Positions 9,667 through 19,446 are shown, counted from the first letter of the stretch. The stretch is DNA of 60,439 nt from Lachnospiraceae bacterium (GCA_022790855.1 JAAVYA010000022.1:1-60439); one strand, 5' to 3'. A program made the numbers and translations. Notes: generated by a model from the letters alone, not told the origin.

Positions 9667-9729
9667 TCCCGAGTAAATTAGTCAGGTTTTATCTTCTTGA
9701 ATCATAGCACGGGATTTTTGTTCTGTCAA
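9667..9729 (-). promoter_or_regulatory. isc operon promoter with a likely IscR operator
   Basis: On the minus strand TTGACA (9724-9729) and TATGAT (9701-9706) are 17 nt apart, a near-consensus sigma-A promoter. Downstream at 9667-9686 is an imperfect palindrome with core ACTAATTTACT. Its place between the promoter and iscR suggests an Rrf2-type operator (inference). Confidence 0.65.
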
Positions 9730-9779
9730 GTACTACAAACACATATACTGAAAAGAAACTGATTTCGGAGTCTGATCCT

Positions 9780-11111
9780 TTGAAAAAATCTTCGTTTATG
9801 CATCATCCGCTGGTGGCCGGAACGCTTTTATTGACCCTGGCGGGGCTATTGTCGCGTATGATCGGCTTTTTCTATAGAATATTCCTATCGCATACCATCG
9901 GTGCGGAGGGACTTGGTATCTATCAGTTGATTTTTCCGATCTATGCATTGACCTTCTCTCTTACCGTAGCCGGAATCCAGACGGCAATCTCCAAATTCGT
10001 TGCAGAAACTGCGGCCTGTTCTTCCTCAGGCCCAGGCGCTTCCCATCGTCCGACCGCCATTACATATTTATATGCGGGGTTAGCCCTTTCCTTGGCGTTG
10101 TCGTTTCTATGCACGGGATTTTTATATTTTTATGCAGACGAACTTGCCATTGTGGTATTAGGGGAAGCCCGCTGTACGCCTCTCCTTCAGATTTTGTCTC
10201 TTACCGTACCCTTCGGGGCCGTCCACGCCTGCATCAACGGATACTACTACGGCCTGCAAAAAACGGCGGTTCCGGCTATCTCCCAACTTCTGGAGCAAAT
10301 CGCCCGGGTGGGGGGCGTATATTTGATGTACCGGATCGCTCTGGAACAGGGCCGTCCCGTCACAATTTCCATGGCCGTATGGGGATTGGTGGCCGGAGAA
10401 ATTGTATCTGTCCTTTACAGCGTCAGCTTCACCCGGTTTTACAAACGCACACATCACATTTCCCGGGCGGCCCGGCAGATTTTTACCATGGCCCTGCCTC
10501 TGACGGCAAACCGGGTATTGATCAACCTTCTCCAAAGCGGAGAAGCCATCCTGATTCCAGGACGGCTTCGGGCATTTGGCTATACTTCCCAGGAGGCGTT
10601 AAGCGTCTATGGCGTCTTGACCGGTATGGCAATGCCTATGGTCCTGTTTCCCTCTGTGATCACCAACTCCGTGTCCGTCATGCTGCTGCCCGCCATTTCT
10701 GAGGCCCAGGCAAAAAAAGATATGGCATACATCGAAAATTCTGTAAAAAAGAGCTGCATCTACTGTATCACACTGGGCCTGGCCTGTACCCTGGGTTTTC
10801 TGCTGTTCGGCAGATTCCTGGGCCGGGCGGTGTTCGCCAATGAACTGGCGGGAACTTTTATGGTCATCCTGGGATGGATCTGCCCGTTTCTCTATCTGAC
10901 TACCACCTTAAGCAGCATTATCAACGGCCTGGGAAAAACCACCACCACCTTTTTGCTGAATCTCTTGGGCTCCGGCATCCGGATTTTTTTTGTGGCGGTG
11001 CTGATTCCGATGCTGGGCATCAAGGCGTATTTATGGGGGATGCTGGTAAGCCATTTGGCGGTGTCGGGGATTGCGGTGGTGGTTTTGCGGAGATATCGTG
11101 TTTTGTCTTAA
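9780..11111 (+). CDS. SpoVB-like polysaccharide/lipid flippase (MOP superfamily)
   Basis: A 443-residue membrane protein with about 12-14 hydrophobic segments. The N-terminus (LTLAGLLSRMIGFFYRIFLS) and the following GAEGLGIYQLIFPIY are typical of the SpoVB/oligosaccharide flippase family. Members move lipid-linked precursors across the membrane; SpoVB acts in spore cortex formation. The start is TTG at 9780 with a CGGAG-type site about 10 nt upstream. It is divergent from iscR and stands alone. A general polysaccharide exporter remains possible. Confidence 0.85.
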   Translation: MKKSSFMHHPLVAGTLLLTLAGLLSRMIGFFYRIFLSHTIGAEGLGIYQLIFPIYALTFSLTVAGIQTAISKFVAETAACSSSGPGASHRPTAITYLYAGLALSLALSFLCTGFLYFYADELAIVVLGEARCTPLLQILSLTVPFGAVHACINGYYYGLQKTAVPAISQLLEQIARVGGVYLMYRIALEQGRPVTISMAVWGLVAGEIVSVLYSVSFTRFYKRTHHISRAARQIFTMALPLTANRVLINLLQSGEAILIPGRLRAFGYTSQEALSVYGVLTGMAMPMVLFPSVITNSVSVMLLPAISEAQAKKDMAYIENSVKKSCIYCITLGLACTLGFLLFGRFLGRAVFANELAGTFMVILGWICPFLYLTTTLSSIINGLGKTTTTFLLNLLGSGIRIFFVAVLIPMLGIKAYLWGMLVSHLAVSGIAVVVLRRYRVLS

Positions 11112-11212
11112 AGAAGAGGGGGAGTGTTTGGATACGGACGGCAATGCCAGGGTATCCGAAAATTCCTTTTAGGAGTAAAATGAACATGCCAAAGATGACG
11201 ATGTTATTCGAT

Positions 11213-12037
11213 TCATTGCGTATCATTACGGATTTTCATGGCTTCTTTTACATGGTTGATAAACATCTGGTGGATTTGGGGGAGTTCTCCTAGGCCCCGC
11301 ATCAGGCAGGTTACTTCGCAGCCTTGGGATTCGAATTCTGTTTTCCAGGAATCTTTTTCTCCGGCCATGTCATTGGAGGCATGGTCTCCGGCGACGATCA
11401 TTAAGGGCATTAGTACTACCCTAGCGTAGCTTCCTGCTTTTACTTTTTCCAGAAGATATGGTAAATCCGGCTCTGCTTCTACCGTACCGATAAAATAATT
11501 TGCGTATCCTTTTTCCCAAAGCTTTTTTTGAAGTCTTTCGTATACTTGATTTGCCTGGGCCTGGGTTCCATGGCCCATAAAGCAGAAGGCGGTGTTTTTA
11601 TCTTCGTATCTTTTTGTCTCTTCTGTCAGGATCCCGGCCAGGCAGTGAAAGTCCTCTTCTTCTGAAAGAAGAGGCTTTCCAATGGCCAGTTGGTGGAAAT
11701 CTGTCCGATGTTTTTCTGCTTCTGTTAAAACTTTTTGGTACTCTATTCCGTCCATAATTAAAGTTGGTTGGACAATCAGCCTTTTGACACCGTTTTCTTT
11801 TGCCCTATGGAATGCTTCCTCCATGTTATCAATGGAAACGTCGTCTCTTTTTTTGATGTGGTTGATGATCCTTTGGCTGGTAAACGCCCGGGCGAGAGTC
11901 CATTCGGGAAAAGATTCTTTCAGCGCTCCTTCAATAGCTCCGATGGTACGCCGGCAGTTTTCTTTGTAACTGGTACCAAAACTGACTGCTAACATCTCTT
12001 GTTCCTGAGTTTTATTCTGATGCTTCATAGCTTCCAA
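11213..12037 (-). CDS. cbiK: anaerobic sirohydrochlorin cobaltochelatase CbiK
   Basis: A 274-residue enzyme of the CbiK family that inserts Co(II) into sirohydrochlorin in anaerobic cobalamin synthesis. Metal and substrate histidines are visible in FMGHGTQAQ and in VAGDHASNDMAG. I chose a TTG start at 12037 because AGGAGG lies 9 nt before it; the ATG at 12028 is 18 nt away and less well placed. No other cob/cbi gene is adjacent and no cobalamin riboswitch is visible upstream. The gene therefore appears detached from its pathway. Confidence 0.88.
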   Translation of the reverse strand: MEAMKHQNKTQEQEMLAVSFGTSYKENCRRTIGAIEGALKESFPEWTLARAFTSQRIINHIKKRDDVSIDNMEEAFHRAKENGVKRLIVQPTLIMDGIEYQKVLTEAEKHRTDFHQLAIGKPLLSEEEDFHCLAGILTEETKRYEDKNTAFCFMGHGTQAQANQVYERLQKKLWEKGYANYFIGTVEAEPDLPYLLEKVKAGSYARVVLMPLMIVAGDHASNDMAGEKDSWKTEFESQGCEVTCLMRGLGELPQIHQMFINHVKEAMKIRNDTQ

Positions 12038-12201
12038 ATATGTTGTCCTCCTATCATGTATCCCTTGGTTACTTTTTCCTATCGTACCACGTTTCATGAT
12101 GTTTTTCCAGACAACCTTTCTGCAAATTCTCCTCCCTTGCCACGATGTTTCTTTTGTGATAGGATGAGTGCAGGAACTTATTGCAGACAGGGAGGTATTT
12201 C

Positions 12202-13890
12202 ATGACGAAACCGGTTATTTCTATTGGAAACCAAGATTTTGAATTTATACGGGCTAACCGTTGCTTCTATATCGACAAGACCGGATGGATCAAAGAATGG
12301 TGGGAAAATCAAGACGCCGTGACTTTGATCACACGCCCGCGGCGTTTTGGAAAGACTTTGAATCTAAGTATGATGAATTATTTTTTTTCCAATCTCCACA
12401 AAGATAAACAAAACCTGTTTGCGGATCTTTCCATTTGGAAAGAGAAACCTTACCGTGATCTCCAGGGCAGTTATCCAGTGATCTTTTTAAGCTTTGCCGA
12501 TATCAAAGGAGCCACTTATGAGGCTGCCCGGGAAGGTATTGTACAAATATTGACAGACCTTTATAAAAGTTTCCGCTTTCTAACAGAAGACGGACATCTG
12601 GACCAAAGCTTGCAAGAATATTTCACCTATATCCAACCGGATATGTCCGACACTATGGCAGCTATATGCTTAAAACGGCTCTCCATCTGCCTGCACCAAT
12701 ATTATGGAAAAAAAGTCCTGATTTTTCTGGATGAATATGATACTCCTCTCCAGGAAGCTTACGTTCACGGGTACTGGGAGGAAATGGCCGCTTTTATCCG
12801 CAGCCTGTTTAACTCTACCTTTAAGACAAATCCTTGTTTGGAGCGGGCGATTATGACCGGGATTACCAGGGTCAGCAAAGAATCCATATTTTCCGACTTA
12901 AACAATCTCACGGTCATTACCACAACCTCGGAAAAATACCGGACACAGTTTGGATTCCTGGAATCGGAAGTTTCAGATGCCCTGGAGGCATTTGGAATTC
13001 CCGAAGAACAAAAAAATGTCGCCAGATGGTACGATGGTTTTACCTTTGGCAGCCAGTCTAATATTTATAACCCCTGGTCTATCACCAACTTTTTAGAATA
13101 TCGGGAATACCGGCCTTATTGGGCTAATTCCAGTTCCAACGCCATGATCAGCCGTCTCATCCGCCAGGGAGACTCTCGGCAAAAATCCATGATGGAGGAT
13201 CTCTTATCCCAGAAAGCCCTGACTACCGAAATTGATGAAGAAATTATTTTTTCCCAGCTTTCTCATAAACAGGGAGCCATCTTCAGCCTGCTGCTGGCCA
13301 GCGGTTATTTAAAGGTAGTACAAAAGCATTTTGAAGAAGATACCGGCAGATATCTCTATGACGTAAAAATTCCCAATCAAGAGGTAACGATCATGTTTAC
13401 CCAAATGATCCGGGAATGGTTTTCCCAAGACGGCGTACCTTATCAGGAATTTATCGCTGCTTTATTAAAATGCGATGTAACTGCCATGAACCAATATATG
13501 AATAAGATCACAGCCGAAACCTTCAGCTTCTTCGACACGGGACGAAGTCCCTCCAGGCGTATGGAACCAGAACGCTTTTTCCATGACTTTGTCCTTGGAC
13601 TCATTGCAGAACTCACCGGAAAATACCGTATCACTTCCAACCGTGAAAGCGGATACGGGAGGTATGATCTGATGATGGAACCCACGAAAAAAAACGACCC
13701 TGCCTTTATTTTCGAATTCAAGGTACATGATCCTAAATCAGAAGCTTCCCTGGAGGAAACATTAGCCGCCGCCCAGGCCCAAATAATAGAAAAAGACTAT
13801 GACAGAGAACTGCTGGCCCGGGGATTCACAAAAGCACAGATCCACCACTATGGCTTTGTATTTGAGGGAAAAAACGTACTGATTGGATAG
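12202..13890 (+). CDS. AAA-ATPase-like / PD-(D/E)XK nuclease family protein (DUF1703 type)
   Basis: A 562-residue protein of a family common, often in many copies, in gut anaerobes. The N-terminal part has a P-loop-like TRPRRFGKTLNLSMM and a Walker B-like LIFLDEYDTPL. The C-terminal 100 residues carry a PD-(D/E)XK nuclease-like motif (RYDLMM, then FIFEFKV). The family is suspected to be mobile or defence-related, but no function is established. The ATG at 12202 has GGAGGT 6 nt upstream. An acetyltransferase gene follows after 21 nt. Confidence 0.85.
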   Translation: MTKPVISIGNQDFEFIRANRCFYIDKTGWIKEWWENQDAVTLITRPRRFGKTLNLSMMNYFFSNLHKDKQNLFADLSIWKEKPYRDLQGSYPVIFLSFADIKGATYEAAREGIVQILTDLYKSFRFLTEDGHLDQSLQEYFTYIQPDMSDTMAAICLKRLSICLHQYYGKKVLIFLDEYDTPLQEAYVHGYWEEMAAFIRSLFNSTFKTNPCLERAIMTGITRVSKESIFSDLNNLTVITTTSEKYRTQFGFLESEVSDALEAFGIPEEQKNVARWYDGFTFGSQSNIYNPWSITNFLEYREYRPYWANSSSNAMISRLIRQGDSRQKSMMEDLLSQKALTTEIDEEIIFSQLSHKQGAIFSLLLASGYLKVVQKHFEEDTGRYLYDVKIPNQEVTIMFTQMIREWFSQDGVPYQEFIAALLKCDVTAMNQYMNKITAETFSFFDTGRSPSRRMEPERFFHDFVLGLIAELTGKYRITSNRESGYGRYDLMMEPTKKNDPAFIFEFKVHDPKSEASLEETLAAAQAQIIEKDYDRELLARGFTKAQIHHYGFVFEGKNVLIG

Positions 13891-13911
13891 CTCATGGAGG
13901 TAAACCTTAAA

Positions 13912-14367
13912 ATGGAATATGAAATAATAAGACTGACAGACAAACCTCAACTGAAAGAGACAGCCGCACAATGGTTTCATGAAAAATGGGGAATTCCCTT
14001 GGAAGCATACACCGAAAGCATGACGGAGTGCCTGACCCGGAAACATGCAGTTCCCCAGTGGTATATGGCCATGGAAGATCAGCGCATCATTGGAGGACTA
14101 GGCGTAATAGAAAACGATTTTCATAACAGAAAAGACCTTTCCCCTAATGTCTGTGCCGTCTATACGGAAGAAGACAAAAGATGCAACGGCGTCGCCGGTG
14201 CATTGCTGGATTATGTCTGTGCCGATATGAAGGATCAGGGAATTGCTACTTTGTATCTTGTAACAGACCATACCTCTTTTTATGAGCGGTATGGCTGGGA
14301 ATTTCTATGTATGGTACAAGGCGACGGCGATCCAGAGCTGTCAAGAATGTATATCCACAAAGGATAA
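13912..14367 (+). CDS. GNAT-family N-acetyltransferase
   Basis: A 151-residue acetyl-CoA-dependent transferase of unknown substrate. The GNAT core is seen in the beta-strand GGLGVIENDF, the pyrophosphate loop region EDKRCNGVAGALLDYV and the SFYERYGWEF motif near the end. The ATG at 13912 is preferred to the ATG at 13894 because GGAGG lies between them at good spacing for the second. A hairpin terminator follows. Confidence 0.85.
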   Translation: MEYEIIRLTDKPQLKETAAQWFHEKWGIPLEAYTESMTECLTRKHAVPQWYMAMEDQRIIGGLGVIENDFHNRKDLSPNVCAVYTEEDKRCNGVAGALLDYVCADMKDQGIATLYLVTDHTSFYERYGWEFLCMVQGDGDPELSRMYIHKG

Positions 14368-14376
14368 CAAGGAACA

Positions 14377-14407
14377 AAAAAAGAGTATCCCACCGATACT
14401 CTTTTTT
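14377..14407. terminator. bidirectional hairpin terminator
   Basis: Twelve-bp arms (aaaaaagagtat at 14377-14388, atactctttttt at 14396-14407) form a stem with T-runs in both directions. It lies between the convergent acetyltransferase and ABC transporter genes and likely ends both transcripts. Confidence 0.9.
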
Positions 14408-14471
14408 GTCGCCGATCTTCCCAGGCTAGAATCAAATCAAGCCATAAGCTTTAGACTCGCCTTACCAGCTC

Positions 14472-15635
14472 TTAATATACATTCTTCCACTCTTCAATAT
14501 TATCCGGTGTGAATGCAAAGGGAGGTCCTAATACTACTTCTGTGCCGCCGTCGGCTGCTTCTGAAATCGTATATTCTCCCAGATCCCCTGCGGTGAAGGT
14601 CTCTCCGGATGCGCCTGTGATGCTTCCGTCAACCAGCGCCAGAGATACATATGCGGTCAAACGTCCGATATCAATGGGGTTCCACAGATACATATAAGGG
14701 CAGGAATGGGTATCGTCCGCACCGATGTAGTCCGCCATTTCAGAGGGCAGGCCAAGTCCGGTAAGCTTTACGGAAGAATTCTCATCCTGAAGTACCTTCG
14801 CCGCCGCCATAATACCTACGGTAGTGGGTGCGCAGATTACCTTCAAATCCGGATAATTAGTCAATAACGCCTGGGTCTGGTCTACGGATTTCTGATATTC
14901 ATCATCGCCGTAAGCTACTTCTACCAATTCCAGTCCTGCGTACTTTTCATCTTCCATAACCTGCTTCATAGCGTCAATCCAAGCGTTCTGGTTCGTTGCC
15001 TGGCTGGTTGCGGAAAGGATTGCCCACTGGCCTTCTCCTCCGGTAATATCATATACGGCTTCCATCAAAGTCTCGCCGATAATCTCAATACCAGCCTGGT
15101 TTACAAACAACTGACGGCTGTCTGCATTTACGGCTGAGTCCATACAGCACACCTTAATGCCCTGATTCATGGCTTGTTCCAATGCCGGCTGCAGTGCGTC
15201 TGCATCATTGCCTGCAATAGCGATGGAACTAATGCCCTGAGCTACCAGTTCGTTAATCATCTTAATCTGTGCCTCTGCAGAAGCCTCTTCCGGCTCTTTT
15301 ACGACACAAGTTGCTCCCTGTGCGTCCATGACTTCCTGGAATCCCTCAATCATTTTCTTATTGTAAGGATTTCCTGCGCTCTTTACAAGGATCGCGTAAG
15401 ATGTCTCCCCGCTGTCCCCAGAGGTTTCTCCTGCATCCGAAGGAGCCTGGGCATCGTCTCCTGCATCCGAAGGAGCCTGGGCATCATCGCCTGCGTCCGC
15501 TCCGCCTTCATCTGCTGCCGGGGCATTGGCGTCCCCGCCAGTGGAAGATCCTGAGCCGCCATTTCCGCCGCAGCCAGCTAAAACGCTTGCTAACATCGCC
15601 GCACAAAGGATTGCGCTTAAGAGTTTTTTCTTCAT
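14472..15635 (-). CDS. sugar ABC transporter substrate-binding lipoprotein (RhaS-like)
   Basis: A 387-residue lipoprotein with a signal peptide and a lipobox, VLAGC, giving an anchored Cys near residue 22. A Gly/Asp/Ala-rich linker (about 22-80) contains a duplicated 10-residue unit. The remainder is a periplasmic-binding-protein type I fold of the ribose/rhamnose/AI-2 class (NPYNKKMIEGFQ; AIAGNDADALQPALEQA). It should deliver a sugar to the two permeases encoded upstream. Rhamnose is the best guess because rhaM and a rhamnosidase are in the same window; ribose or AI-2 are alternatives. Confidence 0.87.
   Translation of the reverse strand: MKKKLLSAILCAAMLASVLAGCGGNGGSGSSTGGDANAPAADEGGADAGDDAQAPSDAGDDAQAPSDAGETSGDSGETSYAILVKSAGNPYNKKMIEGFQEVMDAQGATCVVKEPEEASAEAQIKMINELVAQGISSIAIAGNDADALQPALEQAMNQGIKVCCMDSAVNADSRQLFVNQAGIEIIGETLMEAVYDITGGEGQWAILSATSQATNQNAWIDAMKQVMEDEKYAGLELVEVAYGDDEYQKSVDQTQALLTNYPDLKVICAPTTVGIMAAAKVLQDENSSVKLTGLGLPSEMADYIGADDTHSCPYMYLWNPIDIGRLTAYVSLALVDGSITGASGETFTAGDLGEYTISEAADGGTEVVLGPPFAFTPDNIEEWKNVY
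15427..15486. repeat. two tandem 30-bp repeats in the lipoprotein linker
   Basis: Copies at 15427-15456 and 15457-15486 differ only in the last base. They encode a repeated AGDDAQAPSD unit in the membrane-proximal linker of the binding protein. Such repeats can change in copy number by slippage. Confidence 0.9.
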
Positions 15636-15682
15636 GTTTTCTTACCTCCCATAAGAATAATTTATACATAACGCCGAAGCGT

Positions 15683-16696
15683 TTATGCCCTTGTTCCTTT
15701 TTTCTTAAAAAATCTTCCCAGATTCAGATTGGGCGCCATAACCACCACAATCAACAGTAATCCGATAATAACCATCATTAATTGGGACGCCACGTTTACC
15801 AGTCCCAGTCCATAGCGGAGAAAGCCCAGAATAAAGATAGCCAAAATCGCCCCGGGAAAATTCCCTTTGCCCCCGTCTGTCAAAATTCCTCCCAGCACGG
15901 CCATGGAAATTGCTTCCAATTCATAGCCTGAGGCAATATTGCTTCTGGCGCTTCCCATACCGGAAGCCAGAAAGATAGCCGTTACCGCGGAAAAAGTTCC
16001 TGTAATGGTATAAATGATAAACCGGATCTTCTGCACATGGATGCCAGAATATTTGGCAGCCAAAGGATTGCTTCCGATGGCGTACATCCGGCGGCCAAAG
16101 GTGGTGCAGTGCATGATCACGCCGAACACTGCCGCACAAATTACAAAGATAATAAACATAATGGGCACAGGCCCTACTTTGCCCCAGTAAAGATTCTTAA
16201 ACCATGCCACCTTAGTGAAGCCGCCGGTAGCCTGATCCGTCAAAAGGATTTCTGCAATCCCCCGGAACAGAATCTGGGTTCCCAATGTCACAATCATGGG
16301 CGCCAGCTCTTGAAATTTTGTCAAGATCAAACCATTTAACGCCCCGCAGAGAGAACCTGTGAGCAGGCAGATCAAAACCGCCGCTCCCATAGGCATTCCT
16401 GCGTTAAAACTGATCCCCAACATACAGGCGGACAATGCCACCGTAGCTCCTACGGAAATATCAATCTCGCCTAACAATAACACATAAGCCATCGGCAGCA
16501 CAATAAATGATTTTTCCAAAAAGGATGAAGTTGCCGTAAACAGTCCGTTGACACTCATATAATAAGGAGAGATACAAGCATTCATAATATTGACTGCGAT
16601 AAAAATAATTACCAGGAACACTTCCCATTTCAGCAGCGCCTGTTTCCAGTTGAAAGGCTTCTCCGCGCTGATGACTCTTCCAGATTTCGTTGCCAT
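15683..16696 (-). CDS. sugar ABC transporter permease
   Basis: A 337-residue permease of the ribose/rhamnose type (BPD_transp_2 fold) with about 8-10 hydrophobic segments. It has the typical LLGEIDISVGATVALSACML and VLGGILTDGGKGNFPGAILA stretches. It pairs with the other permease, whose stop lies 2 nt upstream. Together they form the membrane channel of the importer. Confidence 0.9.
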   Translation of the reverse strand: MATKSGRVISAEKPFNWKQALLKWEVFLVIIFIAVNIMNACISPYYMSVNGLFTATSSFLEKSFIVLPMAYVLLLGEIDISVGATVALSACMLGISFNAGMPMGAAVLICLLTGSLCGALNGLILTKFQELAPMIVTLGTQILFRGIAEILLTDQATGGFTKVAWFKNLYWGKVGPVPIMFIIFVICAAVFGVIMHCTTFGRRMYAIGSNPLAAKYSGIHVQKIRFIIYTITGTFSAVTAIFLASGMGSARSNIASGYELEAISMAVLGGILTDGGKGNFPGAILAIFILGFLRYGLGLVNVASQLMMVIIGLLLIVVVMAPNLNLGRFFKKKGTRA

Positions 16697-16698
16697 CC

Positions 16699-17700
16699 TT
16701 ACATCTCCCTCCCCTTTAAGTTATTTTTGTCCATCGCCCGCTGGGCCAATACGTTCAAGATCACGGCTACAATAATGATCAATCCTTTGATTGCAGTCTG
16801 CCAGAACTGGGATACGCCGATCAAAGGCAGCGCCCTTCCTACGATCGCCATGGTTAAGGCTCCTAAAAATACGCCAACCACGCTTCCGCGCCCGCCGTTT
16901 AAGCTTACGCCGCCCACTACGCAGGCTGCGATCACATCCATCTCCAGCCCGGTTCCCATATCTCCCTGGGCCGACGCATACAAAGAGGTATAAATAGCTC
17001 CGCACAAGCCTGTCAGAAATCCCAGAATCGCATAGCACATAATCTTGATCCGATGTATCTTAATCCCGCTGACTTCCGCCGCCTCTGCGTTGCTTCCCAC
17101 CGCGTAAATCTTTCTCCCCAGCGTCGTCCATTTAAAGAAAATAAAAAATAAAATATAAATCAATATGGTGATGATAATCAGGTTATTCACCAGCCCAAAG
17201 CCCAAATATTTTGACTGAGCAAAATCCTTATATCCATCCGTAAACTGATAAGCGGAAACCCATTCATTCTTGGCCACCAGATAGGCCAGCCCCCGGAACA
17301 CGTACATTCCTCCCAGAGTTGCAATGATCGGAGGAACCTTTCCATAAGAGATCACTAGGCCGATCAAGGTGCCGCAAATTGTTCCGACAGCAATGGAAAT
17401 CAAAAATATGACAATGGCGGGCATCTGGGTATGATCCCGCAAAAACAGGGACGCGCACATACCGGAAAATCCCAGTGTGGAGCCTACGGCAATATCAATG
17501 CCGCCGATTAGGAGCACACACATCATGCCCAGGGCCATGATCATAGTCACCGCATAATTTTTAAACAGGTTCTCTATCATGCCAGGCGTCAGAAACGCAC
17601 TGTTGCGAAACTGCACAAACGCACATAATAAGATCAAAACAATAACCAGACTCGTTTCACGGGAACTGGTGATGCTTTTTAAGCTGAATTTCTTTTTCAT
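16699..17700 (-). CDS. sugar ABC transporter permease
   Basis: A 333-residue second permease of the same fold. It shows LIGGIDIAVGSTLGFSGM and VVGGVSLNGGRGSVVGVFLG. Two distinct permeases in one operon is the arrangement of RhaP/RhaQ and LsrC/LsrD importers, rather than the single RbsC of ribose systems. It begins 12 nt after the ATPase stop. Confidence 0.9.
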   Translation of the reverse strand: MKKKFSLKSITSSRETSLVIVLILLCAFVQFRNSAFLTPGMIENLFKNYAVTMIMALGMMCVLLIGGIDIAVGSTLGFSGMCASLFLRDHTQMPAIVIFLISIAVGTICGTLIGLVISYGKVPPIIATLGGMYVFRGLAYLVAKNEWVSAYQFTDGYKDFAQSKYLGFGLVNNLIIITILIYILFFIFFKWTTLGRKIYAVGSNAEAAEVSGIKIHRIKIMCYAILGFLTGLCGAIYTSLYASAQGDMGTGLEMDVIAACVVGGVSLNGGRGSVVGVFLGALTMAIVGRALPLIGVSQFWQTAIKGLIIIVAVILNVLAQRAMDKNNLKGREM

Positions 17701-17712
17701 ATTCCACCCTCC

Positions 17713-19221
17713 CTACTGCGCCGCTTTCAAAGACTTTGCCATGGCCAGTTCCAGGATTCCCTCCTGAGTCGCTTCGCCGCGCTGCAATTCTCCAGTTACC
17801 TTGCCCTCGCACATAACGGTGATCCGGTCGCTCATTCCCAGGATTTCCGGCATTTCCGAAGAAATCATAATAATGGCATATCCCTTTTTGGCCAATTCGC
17901 CCATAATGGCATAGATCTCTGCTTTCGCGCCCACATCCACGCCTTTGGTGGGTTCGTCCATGATCAATACCTTTAAATCAGAAGCCAGGATTTTCGCCAC
18001 CACTACCTTCTGCTGGTTTCCTCCCGACAGAGAGCTGGCTTTATCAAAAATCGTCACCGCCTTGGTATCTACTTCCTCCGCCAGCCTTTTGGCCGCTTCA
18101 CGCTCCGCCTTTTCATTGGTAAAAATTTTGTTGCCGTATGTTTCAATCTCCGAAAGTGTAATATTCCTGCCGATGCCCCAGTCCAGAATCAGCCCCTGGT
18201 GCTGCCGGTCTTCTGTCAAAAGCCCAATGCCCAGCTTCAAGGCGTCCTGCACCTTCCGGATCCGGACTTCTTTTCCCTCCACGAAAATCTTTCCGGAATC
18301 ATATCGTTCCGCCCCGAAAATGGTCTGTACCACCTCGGTGCGCCCGGCTCCTACTAGGCCTGTAAGGCCTAAGATCTCCCCGCTTTTTACAGAGAAAGAA
18401 ACGTCCTTGAAATAGCCCTGCCGGCTTAAGTTCTCCACCCGCAGCACTTCTTTTCCCAATTTCACATCCGGCTTGGGGAACAAATCCGTAATTTCCCGGC
18501 CCACCATAGCCGTGATCAGATCTGCGTTGGAGATTTTGTCCACCTCGTAGGTGCCGATGTACTTGGAATCACGAAAGACCGTAACCCTGGTGGCCAGCCG
18601 GTACATATCCTCAAAACGATGGGAAATAAAAATGATGGAAGCTCCTTCATCCCTTAATTTCTCCGCAATCCGGTACAACTCCTCGGATTCCCGTTTGGTC
18701 AAGGCCGCCGTTGGTTCGTCCATAATGATGATTCTGGCTTTCATGGACAAGGCTTTTGCAATCTCCACCATCTGCTGCTGGGCCACACTAAGGGCCCCCA
18801 TTTCATCGGTGGCGTTAAAGTCCGCGTTAAGCTCCCCAAGCAGCCCGTTAGCCTCCTCATTCATGGCTTTCCACTGAATGATGCCGTGCTTGACTTTTTC
18901 ATGCCCCATAAATATATTTTCCGCCACCGTCAGATGGGGATAGGCGGTCACATGCTGGTAGATCGCCGCAATCCCGGCCTCCTGTGCGTCTCTCGGCCCT
19001 CTGAAATTCACCTTTTTCCCATTCAGGAACATTTCGCCCTCTTCTGCCTTATGTACGCCGGTGATTACCTTAATGAAAGTGGATTTGCCCGCTCCGTTCT
19101 CACCCATCAATGCGTGGATCTCTCCTGCTTTCAACTGAAAGTGTACGCTGTCCAGCGCTTTTACGCCGGGAAAAATCTTGGTGATCCCTTTTAGTTCCAG
19201 AACATATTCAGACACTTTCAT
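17713..19221 (-). CDS. sugar ABC transporter ATP-binding protein (duplicated, RhaT/RbsA-like)
   Basis: A 502-residue ATPase with two nucleotide-binding halves. The first has Walker A GENGAGKST, signature LSVAQQQMVEIA and Walker B IIIMDEPTAAL. The second has the usual degenerate GLVGAGRTE, then LSGGNQQKVV and LIMDEPTKGVD. The first Q-loop reads IYQHVTAYPHL, with His where many homologues have Glu. It heads the ATPase-permease-permease-binding-protein operon and is divergent from the two-component system, its probable regulator. Confidence 0.92.
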   Translation of the reverse strand: MKVSEYVLELKGITKIFPGVKALDSVHFQLKAGEIHALMGENGAGKSTFIKVITGVHKAEEGEMFLNGKKVNFRGPRDAQEAGIAAIYQHVTAYPHLTVAENIFMGHEKVKHGIIQWKAMNEEANGLLGELNADFNATDEMGALSVAQQQMVEIAKALSMKARIIIMDEPTAALTKRESEELYRIAEKLRDEGASIIFISHRFEDMYRLATRVTVFRDSKYIGTYEVDKISNADLITAMVGREITDLFPKPDVKLGKEVLRVENLSRQGYFKDVSFSVKSGEILGLTGLVGAGRTEVVQTIFGAERYDSGKIFVEGKEVRIRKVQDALKLGIGLLTEDRQHQGLILDWGIGRNITLSEIETYGNKIFTNEKAEREAAKRLAEEVDTKAVTIFDKASSLSGGNQQKVVVAKILASDLKVLIMDEPTKGVDVGAKAEIYAIMGELAKKGYAIIMISSEMPEILGMSDRITVMCEGKVTGELQRGEATQEGILELAMAKSLKAAQ

Positions 19222-19247
19222 TCTCCTTTCTTGTCACGCTGGTACAG

Positions 19248-19269
19248 GGACATACAAGAATGAATGTCC
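19248..19269. promoter_or_regulatory. inverted repeat in the leader of the ABC transporter operon
   Basis: GGACAT (19248-19253) and ATGTCC (19264-19269) are separated by 10 nt and flanked by two copies of GGTAC (19241-19245 and 19271-19275). The element sits 27 nt upstream of the ATPase start in the divergent control region. It may bind the AraC-type response regulator or form an mRNA hairpin (inference). Confidence 0.45.
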
Positions 19270-19367
19270 TGGTACACGTTCGTTTTTTATAATATCATCT
19301 TAGCATCCGCATTTTTTGATTCCTATGGTAATTTTTTATCATTCCGGGTAAATTTCTTCACTCCTCC

Positions 19368-19395
19368 TTGTAATTTATTTTTGTTTCGATATAAT
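19368..19395 (+). promoter_or_regulatory. promoter of the two-component system
   Basis: TTGTAA at 19368-19373 and a perfect TATAAT at 19390-19395 with a 16-nt spacer lie about 50 nt before the response regulator start. Confidence 0.6.
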
Positions 19396-19446
19396 GATAA
19401 AGATGAAATTTGTGAAAAATGACAGAAGGAAAAGGAAACGGAATGT

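Noticed and set aside
12038..12201. Cobalamin riboswitch upstream of cbiK
   Set aside because: No B12-box-like sequence or typical long leader structure is seen in this gap of about 160 nt.
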